DNA of 64,000 nt from Epithemia pelagica (GCA_946965045.2 OX337229.1:3844001-3908000); one strand, 5' to 3'. Shown: positions 7,733 to 17,213, numbered from the stretch's first letter. Program-made: numbers and translations. The notes: generated by a model not told the origin, from the sequence alone.

Positions 7733-10173
7733 ATGATTTATCCAAAGACGGCTCTTCATTCTACAACGCGCTCCAATGTACTGTTTCAGCAGCGACGAGG
7801 CATTTTAGGTATTTCCAAGGCCATAGACAAACGTCTCTACCGAATGGCAAAATCGGTCATGCCGACCATCAGCAAGACCGAGCAGATTGCCCTCGGGTGT
7901 GGCACGATTGGGTTTGATCGAGATATTTTTTCTGGATCGCCGAGCCTTAAGAAGCTTCTCGACACATATGACCCCAAACTTACTACCGAAGAAAAGCAAT
8001 TTCTCGACCAGAAGGTTGACCGTCTATGTGATCTCTTGAACGATCACGACGTGGCGATGAAGAAAGATTTCTCGAAAGAAGCATGGGATTATATGCGTGA
8101 TGAAAAGTTTTTCGGGTTAAAAATCCCCAAGGAATGGGGAGGTATGGGTTTTAGCACTCAAGCTGTCTCGCAGATTCTTGCCAAGCTTGCTACCCATTGT
8201 TTCGACGCGAATGCGACCGTCGCTGTCCCCAACTCGTTGGGACCCGGAGAGCTCCTTGTTCGCTATGGAACTGACGACCAGAAGCAATATTTCCTTCCTC
8301 GACTTGCTGATGGCACTTTGATTCCCTGTTTTGGTTTGACGGGTCCTCATTCAGGGAGTGACGCGACCTCTCTGATTGGAAGCGACTGCGTCGTCGAAGA
8401 GCGCAATGGTGAACTCGGAGTTGTGGCCAACTTCAAGAAGCGCTACATCACCCTGGCACCCGTCGCTGGAGTTGTGGGAATTGGTCTGAACCTTTCGGAC
8501 CCCAACAACCTTCTCAAAGGAAAAGGTGAAGAAGGATTTACTGTCGCCCTTTTGGAGCGTGACCACGCCGGCCTTCGAATGGGTCGCCGTCACATGCCCT
8601 TGAATGCCGCCTTTATGAACGGAACTGTTGAAGGTGAAAATGTATGGATCCCCATGAATTGTATCTTGGGAGGTCAAGAACGTTGCGGATATGGTTGGCA
8701 TATGTTTGTGGAATGCTTGGCTGAAGGTCGCGGTGTATCCTTGCCGGCAGGGTCCGTCGGTGCTGGACGCGGTGTCGTTGGCGCAGTCGGGGCATACACT
8801 CGAGTTCGTAAGCAATTCCGTGTTCCTATTGCCGAATTTGGAGGAATCCAAGAAGGTATGTGCTGGCTGGGTGAAATGCTTTTAGAATGCTCAAGTGGCA
8901 GAATTCATTCACTCACCGACTGTTGCCGTCGCGAACAGCAATGGCCTTTGCTGGCAGTGACGCCTTGATCACAATTGCAGGAACAGATTTAATGAATGCT
9001 ATTGTGGACAACCACGAAGCCCCTATGGTGATTTCATCTGTCATGAAACAGAACTGTACCGAAAGAGGTCGTCGCATTGTCGAGAGGGGAATGGATGTCG
9101 CTGCAGGATCAGCAATTTGTCGTGGAAATAATAATTATTTGGGCAATGCCTACATGAGTCTGCCGATTGCCATCACAGTCGAAGGAGCAAACATTATGAC
9201 TCGGTCGTTCCAGATCATTGGACAGGGTCTTACTCGTTGTCATCCGCATATGTTGGAATTGATCCAGTCCTTGCAAGCACCCGTGGAAAAAGAACAAGAG
9301 GCTGTTTCAACTTTTACTCAGCAATTCTACAAGGTTGTTGGACATGGCGTGTCAAACTTTAGTGCTTCCATCACGAGAGGCCTGAAGGCTACAGTTGATA
9401 CGTCGATGCGTTCTCGGAATGCTTACAAAGACGGTGACAAGCTCCTCGAGTACCATGAAAATCAGCTCCTTCGTCTTTCTGCAAACTTTGCCATGACGGC
9501 TGACTTGTGTTTTTCTCTTGGTGGAAGGCTCAAGTTTGAAGAGCTACTCATGGGCCGACTGGCCGATGCTCTTGGTGGAATCTTTCTCGGATATGCCACT
9601 CTGCATCATTACCAGAGACGTCGTGGAATTGAAGGTTTGGAAGCTGTGACTGAGCACGCAATGTTGCGATTGGAGAAGGAGGCTCAGGACGCTCTACTAT
9701 CGGCGTCAAACAACTTCCCAGGACCGCTTGGTGGAGCTGCCAGTGCTGTCATGAAATTGGGTTGCTTCCCACTGGGAAGTGCTACACGACCGTACAAGGA
9801 GCCAAGCGACCGCCTGACAAAAGAGGTATCGCGACTCCTAACCACTCCATCCGAGCTTCGCAATATGTATCAGGAGGGTCTCTATGTTGCACCCGAAGGA
9901 AACATGCATCAAGTGTCGGAGTTGATCAGGGCACTCCCAGTCTGTGTGGAAGCGGACAGGATTGCTTCCAGGCTGCGACGTGAAAAAGCAAAGCCCACAG
10001 CCGAAGAATCTGCCAAACTCGAACGAGCAGAAGCCCTACGTGATTCCTTGATCCAGGTGGACGTCTTTGATCATTTGACGGACGAAGAGGGACGAGAAGG
10101 ATATGTTCGACCAGCTTTGGTTGGAACCGAGGAGCGCTTGGCAGCACTCGAGCAGAAATCGTTCGCTGCCTAG
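7733..10173 (+). CDS. fadE: FadE-type long acyl-CoA dehydrogenase
   Basis: Exons 7733-8855 and 8939-10173 with an 83 bp intron. Joining caagaag|gtatgt to gaacag|caatgg gives GGIQEAMAFAG, the expected continuation of the helical domain, for 785 residues in total. The length matches bacterial FadE (about 800) rather than ordinary 400-residue mitochondrial acyl-CoA dehydrogenases. Family blocks are visible: an N-terminal MPTISKTEQIALG with GFDRDIFSG, VPNSLGPGELL, CFGLTGPHSGSDA and KKRYITLAPVAGVVG (FAD-binding beta domain). GRRHMPLN, ECLAEGRGVSLPAGS, NHEAPMVIS and AITVEGANIMTRS follow. A FadE-specific C-terminal extension ends the protein. It performs the first FAD-dependent step of beta-oxidation. 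The N-terminus (SKAIDKRLYR after LFQQRRG) is basic and could target mitochondria. Alternative acceptors in the intron break the frame. Confidence 0.9.
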
Positions 10174-10273
10174 ACAATACAAACCTTCCCTTTGCATATT
10201 TTCAATTGTATATCTTGTAAGCACTAGCAAGAATAATTTTCACCATTTGTCAAAATTACCTGACTCTAATAAT

Positions 10274-11266
10274 CTAGAGCACAACAATTCGCTCTCCTAT
10301 CAAGAACGGTGACTCTTTGCCTCCAGACTTTTCACAGTCTTTCCTCCGCTTGAGACTGTCTGTAGGTGGCACAAAGACCAAATTTTCCAGTTCGGGCTCC
10401 CTCCCAAAATCCGGTCTTACCATTTCCAAGATTACGGCAAACAGCTCCGAAACCTTGATCTCTGGTGACGATCCCCCTTTTCCTGCCGCACGATAAGCTT
10501 CCTCTAGCTGACGTTGGTTAAAATACAACGGGATTTTCTCTGTTCCTTTCAGTTTGAAATCTTCAATGTAGAACACAGGTACTTTCCCTTCGGCCAGATC
10601 GTCTTTACCAGTAAGAGCCAAGGCATCCTCAATGTTCCCCGCAGAGGCTGCTATCTGGAAATATGCACCTTTCTTTGACCTTGAGACGACCGTGATTGCA
10701 AAGTCAAGTGGGACAGACGATATGCGTGCATTGATCCATGGATTCACAAATACCTCTCCCGACTGACGGGGGTCCTTCTTTGCTTCTGCAATCGCTTGTG
10801 TAGCGCTTTTTCGTGCAATATCCAGTATACGCTTCGCTTCATAGTAGTCCGTGAAGAAATAGCCAGTCACTTTGGCATCTTCTCCAACCACCATAAAGGG
10901 TGCACCCTTGGGGTCCACAAGTGTAAATGTGGGTACATTGCGAAGCCGATCGGAAATTTGATAGGTCGAAACAAGGCCTGTCGAGTTCGCCCCAGTCCCT
11001 TCCAATGCTTCCCCAGCCAATGGCTCACCAAAGATCGTCGTGAGAAACGATACCGAGCTTGAAGTAATACTAAAAATGGCAGCTCTTCGACCTTTGTTGC
11101 ACGGCGGATCGCTCGTTTCTAAATCGCCCCCCAATACTTTCGAGAGGGAACCCACGGACTCTCTAAAGGTCTGTGCCGTATAGCTCCGTAGAGAGGATGG
11201 TGACTGCCAAGAATTTCCATGTTGTGCAAGCAGAAGTAAGATGATGAACGTAGAAACGGATCCCAT
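10274..11266 (-). CDS. Tic22-like plastid protein-import factor
   Basis: Single exon, 330 residues, with its stop about 100 bp from that of the convergent acyl-CoA dehydrogenase gene. Residues 1-19 are a clear signal peptide (FIILLLLAQHG), followed by a Ser/Arg transit-like stretch, as expected for a complex plastid. The Tic22 fold is marked by NVPTFTLVDPKGAPFMV (about 110-126) and GYFFTDYYEAKRILD. KVPVFYIEDF and KIPLYFNQRQLEEAY follow near 240-265. Tic22 works as a soluble chaperone between the outer and inner plastid envelopes; in diatoms, Tic22-type proteins are expected in intermembrane or periplastid spaces. The Asp/Glu-poor tail after residue 300 is not conserved in the family. The paralogue class cannot be told from sequence alone. 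Confidence 0.7.
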   Translation of the reverse strand: MGSVSTFIILLLLAQHGNSWQSPSSLRSYTAQTFRESVGSLSKVLGGDLETSDPPCNKGRRAAIFSITSSSVSFLTTIFGEPLAGEALEGTGANSTGLVSTYQISDRLRNVPTFTLVDPKGAPFMVVGEDAKVTGYFFTDYYEAKRILDIARKSATQAIAEAKKDPRQSGEVFVNPWINARISSVPLDFAITVVSRSKKGAYFQIAASAGNIEDALALTGKDDLAEGKVPVFYIEDFKLKGTEKIPLYFNQRQLEEAYRAAGKGGSSPEIKVSELFAVILEMVRPDFGREPELENLVFVPPTDSLKRRKDCEKSGGKESPFLIGERIVVL

Positions 11267-11465
11267 CGTCGTTGTGATCGAGAAATTTTGAATGATGTGT
11301 GAGTAAATGCGTACGTATTAAACGCGACTAAGAGGCCACTACTAACTATTCAGTACCATGCAAGCGCGGACGTCTCGTTGCCACCACTGAACCACATCTC
11401 GGTGACCAAAGCTGGTGAATTCGTAGACGGCTTAGATTGGAAAGTTTCACAAAGGGACTGCAACA

Positions 11466-12420
11466 ATGTCAGAAACAGAAAAGGTAGAGACAGCAGAGGA
11501 TGAAGTGGAGGAGGAGGAGGAAGAAGAAGATATTGAGAAATTGCAAGCTGAAATTGCACGAATGGAAGCGGAAGCTGCTCAAATCACGAAGGAAAACGAA
11601 GAACTGGCGAAAAAGAAGGATACACCATCAGGGAATGACGGAACGGCGGGAGGAGGGACAGCCTCAGGGGATGCTACGGGAAGCGAGAAGCCGACAAAGG
11701 ATTCGTAAGTTCGAACTATCTTATCCTGATTATGTGTGCTGGATCCAGCAATGATTGAATATTTGAATCACCCAACCTTGACGACCAAATTTCCGCCAGA
11801 TGTTCTATTTACGTGGGACAAGTTGATTACTCAGCTACTCCGGAAGAGCTTGTTTCGCATTTTGGTGCTTGTGGCACAATAGAAAGAGTTACAATTGTTT
11901 GCGATAAATATACCGGGAAACCCAAAGGTATGTACAAGTATACAAGAGTTTGAAGCTTGGGAAATCCATGAACATATTTTTGGATTTTTGTTGACGAGGG
12001 TTCTTGTTTTTTCTTTAGGGTTTGCGTACTTGGAATTTCAGGTAGGGAAAGTAACTCAGAATATTTTGAATGTTTACAGCGACGGGTTCTCGTCATTGGT
12101 CTTTATGAAAATTTGAATTTCGTTGCAGAAGCGTGATTTGCAATGGCTCAACTTTCTATTACTTCATCGTTACTCGTGGACAGGAAGAATCATCAGTTGA
12201 GAATGCAGTGAAGCTTGATGGATCGGAATTCAAAGGGCGCAACCTAAAGGTAACGGCAAAGCGTGTGAACGTACCAAACTTTCATGCGCCCGGCCCTGGC
12301 CGTGGTCGTGGTGGACGAGGTGGTCGAGGACCACCAGGGCGCGGCTTTCGTGGTCGTGGGAGAGGATACCGTGGCGGCTTTCGAGGCGGTGGACGTGGAG
12401 GCTACCACCCATACTACTGA
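11466..12420 (+). CDS. PABPN1: nuclear poly(A)-binding protein 2 (PABPN1-like)
   Basis: Four exons: 11466-11704, 11800-11927, 12019-12041 and 12184-12420, encoding 208 residues. The N-terminus is acidic with an eight-residue Glu run, then a coiled coil ([17 protein letters not shown]) as in PABP2. The single RRM spans the next three exons: [16 protein letters not shown] (RNP2), [12 protein letters not shown] (RNP1) and EFKGRNLKV. An RGG-rich tail ends in GGYHPYY, likely an arginine-methylation and nuclear-import region. Exon 3 is only 23 bp and carries the RNP1 core, so its inclusion is needed for RNA binding. PABP2 coats the growing poly(A) tail and stimulates poly(A) polymerase. An alternative acceptor at 12128 would shift the frame and was not used. 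Confidence 0.88.
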
Positions 12421-12810
12421 TTTTGTTGGACACACTTTAGGCGGAGATCGGTTGATCTGATGGTAAGTTGTTGTTTTCAAATGTAATTGTTCATGCACAA
12501 TTCTCTCTTGTTGCTACGAGAAGGTGTCAGAAATACACCTTGACGAGGCTTTAATCGGACCCATCTATAGTAACCAAAACAAAAAATTTGAAAAACTCTT
12601 CGTAGTTTGAGTATCTTAATTGTATTTCAGCTACAGAAACATCACGTAGAAATTATGGATATATCGACTCAAGAGTTGACGGAATAAAGTACAACTTACG
12701 CGGTGGAATGGATAAGACCTGTTTGATCCGCGTGATGCCACGATTTGGCTTCATGGTCTCTTGGCAAAACTGTTGGTTGGAGAACGAGACACAATCTGTA
12801 CCCCAACCGA
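12421..12810. other. intergenic between convergent genes
   Basis: 390 bp between the PABP2 stop and the thioredoxin stop on the other strand. It contains presumptive 3' ends of both transcripts and no supported coding frame. Confidence 0.4.
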
Positions 12811-13665
12811 TTAAAGTTTAGACTCTACCCACCCGAGGAGTTGATCCTTCATCAGAGCCCCTTCAATCCGATCTGTCTCTTTTCCATTTACGAAAAGAAT
12901 CAAAGTTGGCAGTCCTTGCACTTTTAGGGAAGATGCTTGTTCTGGATGTTTGTCAGTGTCCATCTTTGCAACGCGAACTCGATCACCAAGCTCCTTGGCC
13001 ACTTCGACAAGTTGGGGTGCCATCATTTGACAAGGGCCACACCAAACAGCATAGGCGTCGAGGAGTAATGGGGTGTCTGTTTTTGCAAGCTCCGCAACCA
13101 ACTCCGTCCCGCTTAAATCCCCAACTTCTCCTGGAGAGATTGAACCAGTGGCGGAGAAAATGGCCGCACTCATCCGAGCGCGGAATACAGCTTGTACAAG
13201 GTCTTCTTTTTCGATGAGACCCGCCCATCTTATGCTGCGTCGAGCTAACTCCTCTCGAAGCTGTCTTGCTTTCATGGATCGCACTTCTTCCAATATGGAC
13301 TGGTCGTCCTTTGTCGCCATATTTTGGGTGGTGTCTATGTTCTCATTGTCAGAGGTCGGAGGATCAACATTTCTTGATTCTCCACCAGAAAAACTATAGT
13401 CCTTAGATTCTTTCCATCTTGATATCAAACTTTCTTTGTCGAAGCAGTCTGCAAACGACACTCCTCGTTCCGACAATTCTTTCTTGATCTCAGATACGGA
13501 TGGAGAAACATCTTGTGAAGACCCATAGAGCCGACAAAGGTTTCCATATCTCAATTCAGGGCCTCTTGGAATCGTAAGAGAAAGCACTAAGTTGGTACAA
13601 AGGCACAACAGTACAAGTATCGCACAGTCAAGTCTGATGATGATACGGATACGGATATTGGCCAT
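12811..13665 (-). CDS. thioredoxin with N-terminal SAP-like repeats, signal peptide
   Basis: Single exon, 284 residues. Residues 8-30 are a strong hydrophobic signal peptide or anchor (ILVLLCLCTNLVL). Two short helix-turn-helix units of the SAP/ARMET-C type follow: IKKELSERGVSFADCFDKES (60-79) and QLREELARRSIRWAGLIEKE (135-154). They share the pattern E-L-x(2)-R-x-[IV]-x(4)-x-K-E. The C-terminal 105 residues are a thioredoxin domain with active site WCGPC (Cys209, Cys212), the cis-Pro in QGLPTLILF and the usual DTDKHPE loop. It should be a secretory-pathway or plastid thiol-disulfide oxidoreductase. The SAP-like units may bind nucleic acid or a partner protein. An aromatic residue after the signal cleavage is not obvious, so plastid location is uncertain. 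Confidence 0.8.
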   Translation of the reverse strand: MANIRIRIIIRLDCAILVLLCLCTNLVLSLTIPRGPELRYGNLCRLYGSSQDVSPSVSEIKKELSERGVSFADCFDKESLISRWKESKDYSFSGGESRNVDPPTSDNENIDTTQNMATKDDQSILEEVRSMKARQLREELARRSIRWAGLIEKEDLVQAVFRARMSAAIFSATGSISPGEVGDLSGTELVAELAKTDTPLLLDAYAVWCGPCQMMAPQLVEVAKELGDRVRVAKMDTDKHPEQASSLKVQGLPTLILFVNGKETDRIEGALMKDQLLGWVESKL

Positions 13666-13928
13666 GGTCTCGACCTCAGATTTTATGAATGGTGGTCGGA
13701 CTATCGGCGACTGATGGGGTTCGCCATGTGTGCGTGCGTGAAACCAAAATTTTCAGCGTTTATAAAGGTAGCGAAAAATCATTTCCTTATGTTCAATAAT
13801 TTATTCTAACGCTCAGTAGTCGACCCTTTGCGGTTGGAGTGTCGCCACAATGGCATGTGTTGATGGCATCAACTGCACTCCACTACCGAACGACGCCTTT
13901 CGGATCCATAAGATAAGAGCTTTCTATA

Positions 13929-14377
13929 ATGTCTGACCCTTTGCCGCAATCGACCACTGAGGCTGAACTCATGTCGCGAACAGAGGTATGTGATCTTGTG
14001 TTCTCCAGTGTTTCGAGCGCCCAATAGAGACTACCTTCCTCTCACATCATCGCGTTGCCTGGTCTATGGTGTCTCTTTTCCAGGTATCTCGAAACATTTG
14101 TCCCAAAATTTTGTATGAGTACGATCAAAAGTTGCAAAAACAAGTTTCACCGCACGATCGAAAACCCTGGGTGGACAAAGTGATGGCATGCTACAAATGG
14201 GGAATTGACAAAGTCGTCGATACTCCTTGCGAGGAAATCCGCGACGCCTATCACAAGTGTTTGTTGAAGGATGGATTTCGGAGACACACTGACTGCTATC
14301 ATTTCAAGGATACCTTGGGCAAGTGCGTTGTCAAGCATGTTCCCAGCTTTGAACCGGAGACTAACACGATTATCTAG
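13929..14377 (+). CDS. twin CX9C (CHCH-type) mitochondrial intermembrane-space protein
   Basis: Exons 13929-13985 and 14084-14377, intron 98 bp (cagag|gtatgt ... tttccag|gtatct), 116 residues. The four key cysteines form two CX9C motifs: C-EEIRDAYHK-C and C-YHFKDTLGK-C, separated by eleven residues. Extra cysteines lie upstream at NICPK and MACYKWG. Twin CX9C proteins are small helical hairpins oxidised by Mia40 in the mitochondrial intermembrane space, many acting in cytochrome oxidase or respiratory complex assembly. No cleavable presequence is seen, as is usual for Mia40 substrates. The exact orthologue (Cmc, Cox19 or other) cannot be decided here. The first exon encodes only 19 residues, so the ATG choice depends on the intron. 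Confidence 0.75.
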
Positions 14378-14563
14378 GTAGTGTTACATCTGAATGTTGC
14401 CTACCTAGCAAGGGACACGAGTGCAGACTCACTTAATCGCTCGTTTGTTTGTGTCAAAACGTTCACTGCTCGGAGTCTCGGCTGTATGCATTTTATATAT
14501 CGCAATGGGACATCCACAATGTGCGTCAAGAGTAACAATATAGATTCCACAGTTTTTGGCGCT

Positions 14564-15079
14564 CTATTTGTTGCCGTCTTGTTTCACCATGATTCTTCGT
14601 TTGATTCCCTCGTGCCACTCCAGGTTTTCCTTCCATACGCTCCCGCCGTCGCCTTCGTATTGTTCCAGTTTCCATATTGGAACTCGCGCCTTGAGTTCAT
14701 CGATGAGAAATTCGCAACACTGGATTGCCTCTCTACGATGGGGACTGGCGGTCACTAAGATCACACTAGCCTTTCCCACTGGACAGGTACCTAATATATG
14801 AGCCGCGGCGATCCGTTTGACAGAGGAAAACTTTTGTCTGGCTTCGTCGCACAGCTTCAGCAGCTCCTGCTCCGCCATCGGCACATAGCCCTCGTAGCTG
14901 AGTTTTGCTACTTTTTTGTCTTGAAAATGATCACGAGTAATGCCGACAAAAGACGACACCGCTCCGCATGAAGGATCGGCAGCACAAAACGAGTAACATT
15001 GTTCAAGAGTTGGTATGTCCTCGGAGACTCGTATCATATTTAGCGAAGATGAATGAACATCATTGTCCTTTGTACTCAT
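14564..15079 (-). CDS. MOCS2B: molybdopterin synthase large (catalytic) subunit MoaE/MOCS2B
   Basis: Single exon, 171 residues, close to the usual family length. Family blocks occur in order: GAVSSFVGITRDHFQDKKV (39-57), LSYEGYVPMAEQEL, AAAHILGTCPVGKASVILV and SPHRREAIQCCEFLIDELKARVPIWKLEQY. The two lysines in DELK and IWK match the catalytic pair of MoaE, and the HRR block matches the substrate-binding region. Together with the small subunit it transfers sulfur to precursor Z (cPMP) to make molybdopterin for nitrate reductase and sulfite oxidase. Its C-terminal extension after the conserved tyrosine is short. The upstream flank carries a fragment of the nearby Nudix locus (15144-15286), so promoter evolution may have been disturbed. 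Confidence 0.92.
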   Translation of the reverse strand: MSTKDNDVHSSSLNMIRVSEDIPTLEQCYSFCAADPSCGAVSSFVGITRDHFQDKKVAKLSYEGYVPMAEQELLKLCDEARQKFSSVKRIAAAHILGTCPVGKASVILVTASPHRREAIQCCEFLIDELKARVPIWKLEQYEGDGGSVWKENLEWHEGIKRRIMVKQDGNK

Positions 15080-15143
15080 CGTTTCGGTTATGCACTTTCT
15101 TTTTGCGTGAGGGTTTGGTTGTAACTTGTAACCTTAGCGGCCG

Positions 15144-15173
15144 GTGTGGTCAGTGAAAAGATGCCGCACATAT
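15144..15173. repeat. direct-repeat copy of the Nudix 5' flank
   Basis: These 30 bp begin gtgtggtcagtgaaaagat and match 17165-17194 at 28 of 30 positions. A partial third copy follows at 17196-17213. The two sites bracket the Crinkler-like gene at 15555-17096 in the same orientation. Immediately after this copy comes attaccccc-aagttggggtg, which weakly resembles the end of the transposon at 4764. Confidence 0.8.
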
Positions 15174-15217
15174 TACCCCCAAGTTGGGGTGAGTTGGGTC
15201 GCACTTATTGTATGCAT

Positions 15218-15286
15218 AAGCCGCTGATCAAGGACACCAACAGCGCATTTTGCTGGGACATAAGCGACGAGGATTTGGAACTGGCC
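15218..15286 (+). pseudogene. 69 bp fragment of the Nudix hydrolase exon
   Basis: The segment starting aagccgctgatcaaggac matches 17829-17897 of the Nudix gene without gaps at 66 of 69 positions. It covers the codons just before and at the start of the catalytic region (GRQQRILLGHKQRGFGTG). It is in the same orientation as the source and is followed by unrelated sequence. It cannot encode a functional protein and is best read as a duplicated scrap. Confidence 0.88.
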
Positions 15287-15554
15287 GGATCAGACCTGCA
15301 GATCGAAAACTGTGCATAAGGGCAGCCACAACAAGCGAATCAGGCAACAGTAAACAGCAGCGCTTAGATTAGACCCACATCAGTTTATTTGGCGCTGCAC
15401 TTAGTTTATAGTGGATTGGCAACCCTTTTCCTTGACGGTACCATACCATATCGTTCTAGGTATGGTCGAAACTCTCCGCACCTCCGTTACACATAGGGCT
15501 GGACAAGGAAAGTGAAAAAACCAATATCTTAAAGAGATGAAAGTCTTTTAGAGA

Positions 15555-17096
15555 CTATATGGACATAGACTCTCCAAGTGTAAGAACATACTGATCCATC
15601 GTAGCTGGTGAACCAGCAAGTTTCTTTGTAACAATATGCTCGTCCGGGGTAACAACGATAAAAGTACTGCCCAGTGCCGCAGTTACGGTTGTCACCTTTT
15701 CCGACAGTGGTTTGCTCTTTCCTGCTTTCATTTGCAACATGTAACAGGAATTTGTTGCAGAAACAAAAGCGGAGTCAATCACTGGGTAGTTCGGAAGGTA
15801 CGGCAACATGTATCCGCCACCTTTTCGGTGAATTTCATCTCTCTGTGTTGCCAATCGTTCAACGTTGTTGTCCTTCAAGCGATACATGTTGGCCCGTGGA
15901 GGAATAATGACCGGCATCGTAACAGAGGAAGAAATGGCGTTTTGGTTCAATTTTTTGGCTGTGCCGTCAACCCCGTGAACAAGAAGTTTCTTGTGAGCGT
16001 AAGCCTCAAAGCGTATTCCCCTAAGCGTTCCCATGGTTTCGTCAGTGCCTTCGTAGAGACTCCAGAGTTTTTGGACGTCCATTTCTAGCAAACGCTCTCG
16101 AAGGAGCTTAAGAGCATTGTCGCAGCAGAGCTCGATCTGGTAGTTTGTAAAACTCTCATCTGGAACTAGATGATACAAGCCCCAAAGACTTTTGAATTGA
16201 GATGTAACACTCCCACTATCGATGCGTCGAGGACTGACAACAAGATCATTCAAGGCGAAATTTTGCCGATCCGAAATGTCCTTGATCACTGAATCATCGA
16301 ACCCTGTTGGAGGCACAGGCGCTTTCTGTTCCATCAAAAGACGAGGCACGCCTCCAGCTTGGTCAAAACGCTTTCGAAGTTCGTCGGCAGAGACAGCGGA
16401 GGCATAACAACTTATTCTCATAGCATCCGCTTCTTCCAAGCTGGTCGGGCCCATATACAGTAGCTGCTTTTGCTTCGCATCTTTGAGTATCTTGGAGCAA
16501 TTTCCTGGGTCCGGAGACATGGCAATCAAAACATTTTTCCCACAGAACATGGATATGTCCATTTGCTGCGTTTCGAGTGGGTTTTCTTGCGTGTCGTACA
16601 AGACGTAGTCAACTTCGCTGGCTCGTTTGTCGGCTATCACTTCTGCCAGCATAATTTCCTCCGGCTCGCTGGAGTGGCCGTTCTTATACAGACGTACTCT
16701 ACCGCGAGGGCCGAGAATCACCATGACACTTTTGGATTCGGATATGAGTAGTAGCTTCGATAAGGCGTAATCTAGGAAAAAGGACTTTCCGATACCCGGT
16801 GTACCCTTCAACACAACTAGCGCGCAGCCGCTTTGCCAGGCTGTCTGGCATCGTTGATATATTTCTGAATAACACGGTCGATCAAAAATCACTTCCTCTT
16901 GTGCAACTGGCCACTTCTTCCAGACCGAGTTTGCTGGAACATTCACTACGGCCATTGTCATCGATGACGATGACGATGACGATGCTGAGGATATATACTG
17001 TATAATAATTGATGTTGCGCACGACAGACGAGTGACAGGCCGGCGCGTCGAGAGCGCGGCGACATCTGTCACACTGCATTGTCTTCCTGGAGCCAA
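15555..17096 (-). CDS. Crinkler-like (CRN/RHS) P-loop NTPase fused to a restriction-type nuclease domain
   Basis: Single exon, 513 residues; a second in-frame Met at residue 46 (ATG at 16961) is an equally good start. The first 45 residues contain a run of nine or more Ser encoded by a trinucleotide repeat and are not conserved in type. From about 57 the order is that of Crinkler/RHS effectors: VWKKWPVAQEEVIF, then Walker A GTPGIGKS (Lys104), Walker B DYVLYD (Asp168), and a helical NTPase tail. A C-terminal segment near 437-460, YPVIDSAFVSA then MLQMKAGK, fits the D-x(n)-[EQ]-x-K core of the restriction-endonuclease superfold (Asp441, Gln455, Lys457). Published analysis of the class links such NTPase-nuclease proteins to transposons and to secreted effectors. 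No signal peptide or ubiquitin-like header is evident here. Function in this organism is unknown. Confidence 0.68.
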   Translation of the reverse strand: MAPGRQCSVTDVAALSTRRPVTRLSCATSIIIQYISSASSSSSSSMTMAVVNVPANSVWKKWPVAQEEVIFDRPCYSEIYQRCQTAWQSGCALVVLKGTPGIGKSFFLDYALSKLLLISESKSVMVILGPRGRVRLYKNGHSSEPEEIMLAEVIADKRASEVDYVLYDTQENPLETQQMDISMFCGKNVLIAMSPDPGNCSKILKDAKQKQLLYMGPTSLEEADAMRISCYASAVSADELRKRFDQAGGVPRLLMEQKAPVPPTGFDDSVIKDISDRQNFALNDLVVSPRRIDSGSVTSQFKSLWGLYHLVPDESFTNYQIELCCDNALKLLRERLLEMDVQKLWSLYEGTDETMGTLRGIRFEAYAHKKLLVHGVDGTAKKLNQNAISSSVTMPVIIPPRANMYRLKDNNVERLATQRDEIHRKGGGYMLPYLPNYPVIDSAFVSATNSCYMLQMKAGKSKPLSEKVTTVTAALGSTFIVVTPDEHIVTKKLAGSPATMDQYVLTLGESMSI

Positions 17097-17164
17097 GGCT
17101 CATTCTTTGTCCGTGGCCCGCTGGAAGAATAGCGACTGTACCTGTTGTCCGCAAGTCACTGACT

Positions 17165-17213
17165 GTGTGGTCAGTGAAAAGATCTCGCACATATATGTGG
17201 TCAGTGAAAAGAT
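17165..17213. repeat. 30 bp tandem repeat, about 1.6 copies, in the Nudix 5' flank
   Basis: The phrase tgtggtcagtgaaaagat occurs at 17166 and again at 17196, period 30 bp. A third copy lies 2 kb away at 15144. The block sits between the Crinkler-like start and the Nudix start, which are divergent, so it may lie in a shared promoter. Confidence 0.85.

Noticed and set aside
12128-12183. Alternative acceptor (gttgcag|aagcg) for PABP2 exon 4
   Set aside because: It puts the downstream RRM and RGG tail out of frame.
14381-14801. Plus-strand ORFs overlapping the MoaE gene
   Set aside because: Antisense shadow of a strongly conserved minus-strand gene.
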